From JANRLJ01 sp034437895 (GTDB lineage Bacteria; Chloroflexota; Anaerolineae; Aggregatilineales; Phototrophicaceae), in the NCBI GenBank assembly GCA_034437895.1, contig DAOTTO010000400.1, positions 1-9,986 on the forward strand: a DNA stretch of 9,986 nt. Reading direction: 5' to 3'. Of this stretch, positions 6,897-9,986 are shown in pieces. The notes under the pieces were generated by a model. That model had not been told where the DNA came from and did no database searches. It saw only the letters and a list, made by a program, of their open reading frames with translations. Both the position numbers and the translations under genes were made by a program. Position 1 is the first letter of the stretch, and each line of letters opens with the position of its first letter.

Positions 6897-7298
6897 TTAA
6901 TAGCCGAGAATTTCAGCAACTTCAGCAGCAGCTTTTTTGGTGGCGGAAAGCACTTGGGCGATACGGGCATTTTTGGCGACTAACACCGCTAAGGATGCCC
7001 GCCCAGCCGGATAAACGACCATCACGCCTTCTTCCCCTTCCATGAGCAAGCGTTCAAGTTCACCTTGCGCCAAACGTCCTAAAGTACGCTCGGCTAACCC
7101 AATCAATGTCGCGGACATCGCCGCTACCTGCGGGCTGCTGGTGGGATTTTCATGGGGATTTTCTTCGTCGCCCGGCGGAAAAGCGGCAACCAGCAGGCCG
7201 TCGACGTTAACGATGACGGTTGCTTTGACTCCCTCAACGTTGTCATGCAGCATTCTGAGTTTTTCCTCAAGCGCTTCACTGCGATATTGCTGGGTCAT
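6897..7298 (-). CDS. Roadblock/LC7-domain protein
   Basis: This is a 133-residue cytosolic protein of the Roadblock/LC7 family. Such proteins typically dimerise and, in bacteria, serve as partners or GTPase-activating proteins for MglA-type small GTPases (family knowledge). Typical features are the N-terminal helix EALEEKLRMLHDNVEGVKA, the strand pair TVIVNVDGLLVAAFPP, a central helix with AAMSATLIGLAERTLGRL, the strand region VMVVYPAGRASLAVLVAKNA and a closing helix. The start is set at ATG 7298 because GGAAGAGG lies just upstream; a GTG at 7337 would add 13 residues but has no evident ribosome site. The domain fills almost the whole protein. No MglA-like GTPase lies in the window, so its partner is unknown. 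It converges with the FHA gene and shares its strand with the hydrolase further upstream. Confidence 0.88.
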   Translation of the reverse strand: MTQQYRSEALEEKLRMLHDNVEGVKATVIVNVDGLLVAAFPPGDEENPHENPTSSPQVAAMSATLIGLAERTLGRLAQGELERLLMEGEEGVMVVYPAGRASLAVLVAKNARIAQVLSATKKAAAEVAEILGY

Positions 7299-7462
7299 AA
7301 AACCTCTTCCAAGTAGTCGAGCCGGTAGATGCGACACACTATTATGAGTATAGCGAAATCTCGCTTGAGCCTCAACCGAGAAAGTCGGTTCGGCTTGTGC
7401 GTACTCGTTACGTACTATAACACAATTTGAAATTTGATGGGGATAAAGATTTTACCTGAGCC

Positions 7463-8176
7463 TTACAAACGCACAGCGAAATCACGTACTTTCGCTCGCG
7501 CCCCACCGATCAGCGGCGTACCATGCCCTAAACCCAAAATTTCGATATCCATCGCCGCCACTTTTTTGATCGACCTTTTAGCCTCTTCCCAATCGGGCGA
7601 AACCGCAGCAAGCGGCATCCGTAAGCCCCAAGGGAAATGGAACAAGACATCGCCGCCAAAGAGCAGCTTACGCGCAGGCCAATAAAAACCGACTTGCCCG
7701 TAACTATGACCTGGCAGTTCCACCACACGCAAACCGGGCAGCACGTTGTCCAGCAAGTCGCCTTCTTTGAGTTCAACATCGACCTGCGCCGGGTCTTTAA
7801 CGCTGGTGGTGCTTGACATGCCAAAGCTGGTCAACCATGCTAACCCGCGCAAATTTTCCCGTCGGGCATAGATATACTCTTTCTCACCCCGAATTATGGG
7901 CGCATCGCGGTGGTGAGCATAAGTCTGTGCGGAAATACGCTTTTGCAAATCAGCCAGCCCGCCAACATGATCCATGTGGGCATGGGTGATGAGAATATGC
8001 TTGATTTGATCTAATTTGCGCCCCTGTTTTTCCAGCGCTTTCTCGATGCCATCAATCGTCGCCGTGCCGATTCCGGTGTCGATTAACACCAAATCTTCCC
8101 CACGTTCCGCCAGATAGACATTGAGAAAGCTACCGAAAAACCCAATTTGATAAGCGCTGTCGGTTAACTGCTTCAT
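7463..8176 (-). CDS. MBL-fold metallo-hydrolase
   Basis: This 237-residue enzyme has the metallo-beta-lactamase fold, the group that includes glyoxalase II, lactonases and ribonucleases. Zinc-ligand motifs are complete: HAHMDH at 65-70 (His65, His67, Asp69, His70), His157 in LPGHSYGQ, Asp176 in FGGDVLF and His218 in GLGHGTP. The substrate cannot be read from the sequence; the single-domain layout suits a hydrolytic thioesterase- or lactonase-like enzyme. Start ATG 8176 is chosen because GGAAG lies 6 bases upstream. The open frame reaches 8272, but the added 32 residues would be an unusual hydrophobic/Trp-rich extension without a ribosome site. No signal peptide is present, so it is probably cytosolic. 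The gene diverges from the lipoprotein gene. Confidence 0.9.
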   Translation of the reverse strand: MKQLTDSAYQIGFFGSFLNVYLAERGEDLVLIDTGIGTATIDGIEKALEKQGRKLDQIKHILITHAHMDHVGGLADLQKRISAQTYAHHRDAPIIRGEKEYIYARRENLRGLAWLTSFGMSSTTSVKDPAQVDVELKEGDLLDNVLPGLRVVELPGHSYGQVGFYWPARKLLFGGDVLFHFPWGLRMPLAAVSPDWEEAKRSIKKVAAMDIEILGLGHGTPLIGGARAKVRDFAVRL

Positions 8177-8298
8177 AGGCCACTTCCACCAAATCATGCC
8201 ACGACAATAGAATAGGAGAGAGTATAGTCGAAAATATGTATCAACGCTCTGTGCTAAAATTAAATTATTCATCCTAAAAATAGAACGACAGGTTTTTA
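8177..8298. promoter_or_regulatory. Divergent control region between hydrolase and lipoprotein genes
   Basis: These 122 bases separate two divergent starts and must hold the promoters of both genes unless they are transcribed from outside. AT-rich candidates for -10 boxes exist: TATACT on the minus strand (8221-8227 region) and TAAAAT on the plus strand (8255-8260). Neither has a well-spaced -35 match, so the exact promoters are not called. Confidence 0.35.
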
Positions 8299-9555
8299 AT
8301 GATGCGACGCATGTTCATCTTTTTGTTATTAATTGTTTCCGGCTGCACCCTCGCCAGCAGCCCACAGGACAGCGATGGTGAAACGGCGATTGAAAATACA
8401 CAACTGCCAACAGCGACGGTTTCTGTTGCGCTCCAGCCGACTCGTACCGTCATGCCGACAGCCTTACCACTGCCACCCACCCGCGCCACAAGCAGCGGTG
8501 GTGTTGTGCCACCAGCGCCGTCTACGGGCGGGGGTTCGTCCGCACCCCTCACGATTAACATCGCGCCTGTATCGGGAGCGCAAGCCTTCGCACTCAGTGA
8601 AAACGGCGGCATCGCCAGCAGCGGTGTGAGCTTGTTTAATAATGTCACGACATTTTATTACGATCAAAACCCGATTAATCCAAGTCGCTACGCCGTCATC
8701 GACACCACCGGTTTGCTTTATCTCACCGATACAGGCGGCGCGAATGCCTCTCGCATTGACCAAGGGCCTTATACGGGGTTCCCGGCAGCCTCGCGTGAAT
8801 CCAACAATGCGGCGGCGGATGTCGTGGATTGGTCGCCAGATGGACAGTTTGTGGCTTTCATCGTCAATGGGAATCAGCAGCCCAGCGATGGGGTGTGGTA
8901 TTTTCAACCGGGGCAGTTCGCGCCGCTGCAATTAATCGTCGATTGTCCGGCTGAAAATTTTCCCGGTTGCATCATCACTTCATCACCTGATGCGATCCGC
9001 CGTTGGGAAAGCAAAGCGATTGAGTGGTCGCCGGACAGCCAAACGTTATTGGTCAATGCTGATCTGCCTGAACTAAGCCGGCACGGTTTGATGGTCATCG
9101 GTGTGACGCGCAATGAGCGTGTGCGCGATAATCGTCCAGCGATGATTCTATATGATTATGGCAGTTGGGCGAGTGATGGGCGCATCCTCGTCAGCGGACG
9201 CAATCCGCAAGGGCTGGTGGAAGTCGCTTTCTTGAATCGAGATGGAAGCATGAATCAACAGGTGTTTATCGGCGGGACGTTGTGGCTCGGATGGGCAGTA
9301 CAGCAAGCCGACGGCACAATTTTGGCATTAGGCAAGCCCGGTAATCCTGATGGCCTCGTTGCGATTTATGATATGGACGGCACGGCGCTCACGCCTTCGA
9401 TTGGTACAGGCTTTCCGCAGCGCGTGGTATGGAGCGCGGCGCGTGATGCGGTATTGGTGGAGGTCAATGGGCGGCGCTATATCGCCAGTGTCGATGGGCA
9501 GGTCGTCGATATTACCGACGCATCCGCCGGATTAGCCGTTAATTGGGTGCGTTAA
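8299..9555 (+). CDS. Secreted lipoprotein with TolB/PD40-like repeats
   Basis: This 418-residue protein has a type II signal peptide: Met-Met-Arg-Arg, a hydrophobic stretch MFIFLLLIVS, and a lipobox ending in Cys16 (VSGC). It should therefore be lipid-anchored outside the cytoplasmic membrane. Residues about 20-90 are a Thr/Pro/Ser/Gly-rich linker. The rest contains repeated beta-propeller-type signatures: VVDWSPDGQFVAFI, IEWSPDSQTLLVNA, SWASDGRILVSG, VVWSAARDAVLVEV and a final AVNWVR, as in PD40/TolB or WD40-like propellers. Aspartate-rich turns such as DRDGSMNQ and YDMDGTAL fall between. No catalytic motif is seen, so a binding or scaffold role is inferred. The start at 8299 has only a weak AGG nearby; ATG 8311 would also give a working signal peptide. 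The gene is intact and monocistronic, ending inside a hairpin. Confidence 0.82.
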   Translation: MMRRMFIFLLLIVSGCTLASSPQDSDGETAIENTQLPTATVSVALQPTRTVMPTALPLPPTRATSSGGVVPPAPSTGGGSSAPLTINIAPVSGAQAFALSENGGIASSGVSLFNNVTTFYYDQNPINPSRYAVIDTTGLLYLTDTGGANASRIDQGPYTGFPAASRESNNAAADVVDWSPDGQFVAFIVNGNQQPSDGVWYFQPGQFAPLQLIVDCPAENFPGCIITSSPDAIRRWESKAIEWSPDSQTLLVNADLPELSRHGLMVIGVTRNERVRDNRPAMILYDYGSWASDGRILVSGRNPQGLVEVAFLNRDGSMNQQVFIGGTLWLGWAVQQADGTILALGKPGNPDGLVAIYDMDGTALTPSIGTGFPQRVVWSAARDAVLVEVNGRRYIASVDGQVVDITDASAGLAVNWVR

Positions 9556-9580
9556 TTTTTATGCGCCGGATAAAAATTAA
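9552..9580. terminator. AT-rich hairpin overlapping the lipoprotein stop codon
   Basis: TTAATTTTTAT (9552-9562) and ATAAAAATTAA (9570-9580) are perfect 11-base complements around a 7-base GC-rich loop. The stem includes the TAA stop codon. The stem is almost entirely A-T and no T-run follows it, so it is a weak terminator candidate. The T-rich left arm would lie at the end of RNA only for minus-strand transcription. Confidence 0.4.
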
Positions 9581-9586
9581 AACTAA

Positions 9587-9640
9587 CCACAAAGCCGCAA
9601 AGATCACAAAGGAAAGAGAAATTCTTGAATTTTCTTTGTG
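9587..9640. repeat. Dispersed palindromic repeat (CACAAAG type)
   Basis: CCACAAAG, GCAAAG and CACAAAGGAAA (9587-9615) face TTTCTTTGTG (9631-9640) across a short AT-rich loop, giving an imperfect hairpin. The motif resembles a dispersed intergenic repeat family seen in many environmental bacterial genomes (from memory). Open frames across it are artefacts of the repeat. Confidence 0.5.
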
Positions 9641-9676
9641 TCCTTAGTAAATCCGCGAAAGTAATGCAAAAATTAG

Positions 9677-9749
9677 AACCACCAAGACACAGAGGACACC
9701 AAGAGAATTTCTTAAAAATCTTCTTGGCGCTCTTGGTGACTTGGTGGTT
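9677..9749. repeat. Dispersed palindromic repeat (ACCACCAAG type)
   Basis: AACCACCAAG (9677-9686) and CTTGGTGGTT (9740-9749) are perfect 10-base complements, and the inner arms continue with imperfect pairing (ACACCAAG against CTTGGCGCTCTTGGTG). The 73-base unit resembles a MITE-like palindrome and is related in wording to the repeat at 9587-9640. It has no coding content. It lies 25 bases from the inverted mobile element. Confidence 0.6.
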
Positions 9750-9774
9750 AAAAAATTGAATGTCTTTCATGGCC

Positions 9775-9986
9775 TTACCGAAAAACGCCGTAAAGCCCCT
9801 CGCTTTAGATAGGGGGATATAAGGCGTAGAAAATCTTGAGGATTGAAACCATTGGCGCATTGCACGAGGCGTAAAGCTCGGTAATTGAGCCAATCGAGGC
9901 ACTTTAACAACGGAATATAGGCGGTTGTGGCAAATAGGTTGCCACGTAAAATATTCAACCAACAAGGTCTGTGTTTTGAGATGGGG
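9775..9986 (+). mobile_element. Second, inverted copy of the IS200/IS605-derived element (cut by window end)
   Basis: This matches bases 244-481 in reverse complement over 212 aligned bases with two substitutions (at 9801 and 9966) and lacks a 26-base segment present at 374-399. It starts with TTAC (9775-9778). The shared hairpin follows at 9785-9827, with a CCCCT/AGGGG inner stem at 9796-9815, then a smaller stem GTGGCA/TGCCAC (9927-9932, 9940-9945). The sequence ends in the loop of another predicted hairpin. The right-end hairpin would lie beyond the window. Near-identity to the left copy implies recent movement or homogenisation. Confidence 0.7.

Noticed and set aside
8464..8931. 155-codon minus-strand frame inside the lipoprotein gene
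   Set aside because: Lies opposite the linker and propeller-coding region, whose plus-strand reading has a lipobox and repeats; the antisense frame is Arg-rich and featureless.
9552..9965. 137-codon minus-strand open frame at the right end
   Set aside because: It reads through the palindromic repeats and the mobile element; its cysteine/leucine-rich words come from the repeat sequence. No ribosome site or family resemblance.
244..9986. Composite transposon bounded by the inverted element copies
   Set aside because: The interval carries housekeeping genes such as ppc, has no transposase, and the copies look like independent insertions, each at its own TTAC.

Overview
The window looks like an ordinary chromosomal stretch of a free-living bacterium, most likely a member of the Chloroflexota (Anaerolineae-like). 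That placement is an inference. It rests on a secreted lipoprotein with a Thr/Pro-rich linker followed by TolB/PD40-type repeats, a CtpE-like P-type ATPase, neighbouring FHA and Roadblock/LC7 genes, and dispersed palindromic intergenic repeats. No rRNA or tRNA gene was seen to confirm it.

Layout. Bases 1-713 are non-coding: a strong REP-like hairpin (35-61), a compact two-hairpin element resembling a transposase-less IS200/IS605 derivative (about 143-481, read on the minus strand), and a possibly decayed coding tail before ppc. The plus strand then carries phosphoenolpyruvate carboxylase (714-3425), a ten-helix cation P-type ATPase (3632-6097) and a small FHA-domain protein (6330-6833). Converging on these from the minus strand are a Roadblock/LC7 protein (6897-7298) and an MBL-fold metallo-hydrolase (7463-8176). 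Divergent from the hydrolase, a lipoprotein with beta-propeller-like repeats runs on the plus strand (8299-9555). Bases 9556-9986 are non-coding: an AT-rich hairpin over the lipoprotein stop codon, two palindromic repeats, and a second, inverted copy of the left-hand element that the window end cuts off.

How the genes relate. There is no long operon. ppc (anaplerotic carbon fixation) and the ATPase (cation transport) are separate plus-strand units with 200-base gaps holding inverted repeats. The FHA and Roadblock genes are convergent neighbours of the kinds found in Ser/Thr-kinase and small-GTPase signalling, but no kinase or GTPase lies in the window. The hydrolase and lipoprotein share a 122-base divergent control region.

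The most interesting signal is non-coding. Two nearly identical copies of the two-hairpin element (210 of 212 aligned bases, plus one 26-base indel) lie in opposite orientation at the two ends. Both begin at TTAC, the target tetranucleotide known for the IS608 group, and the flanks diverge right beside it. This fits a recently mobile, non-autonomous IS200/IS605-type element with a structured, possibly omegaRNA-derived interior. No complete new defence or biosynthetic system is visible.
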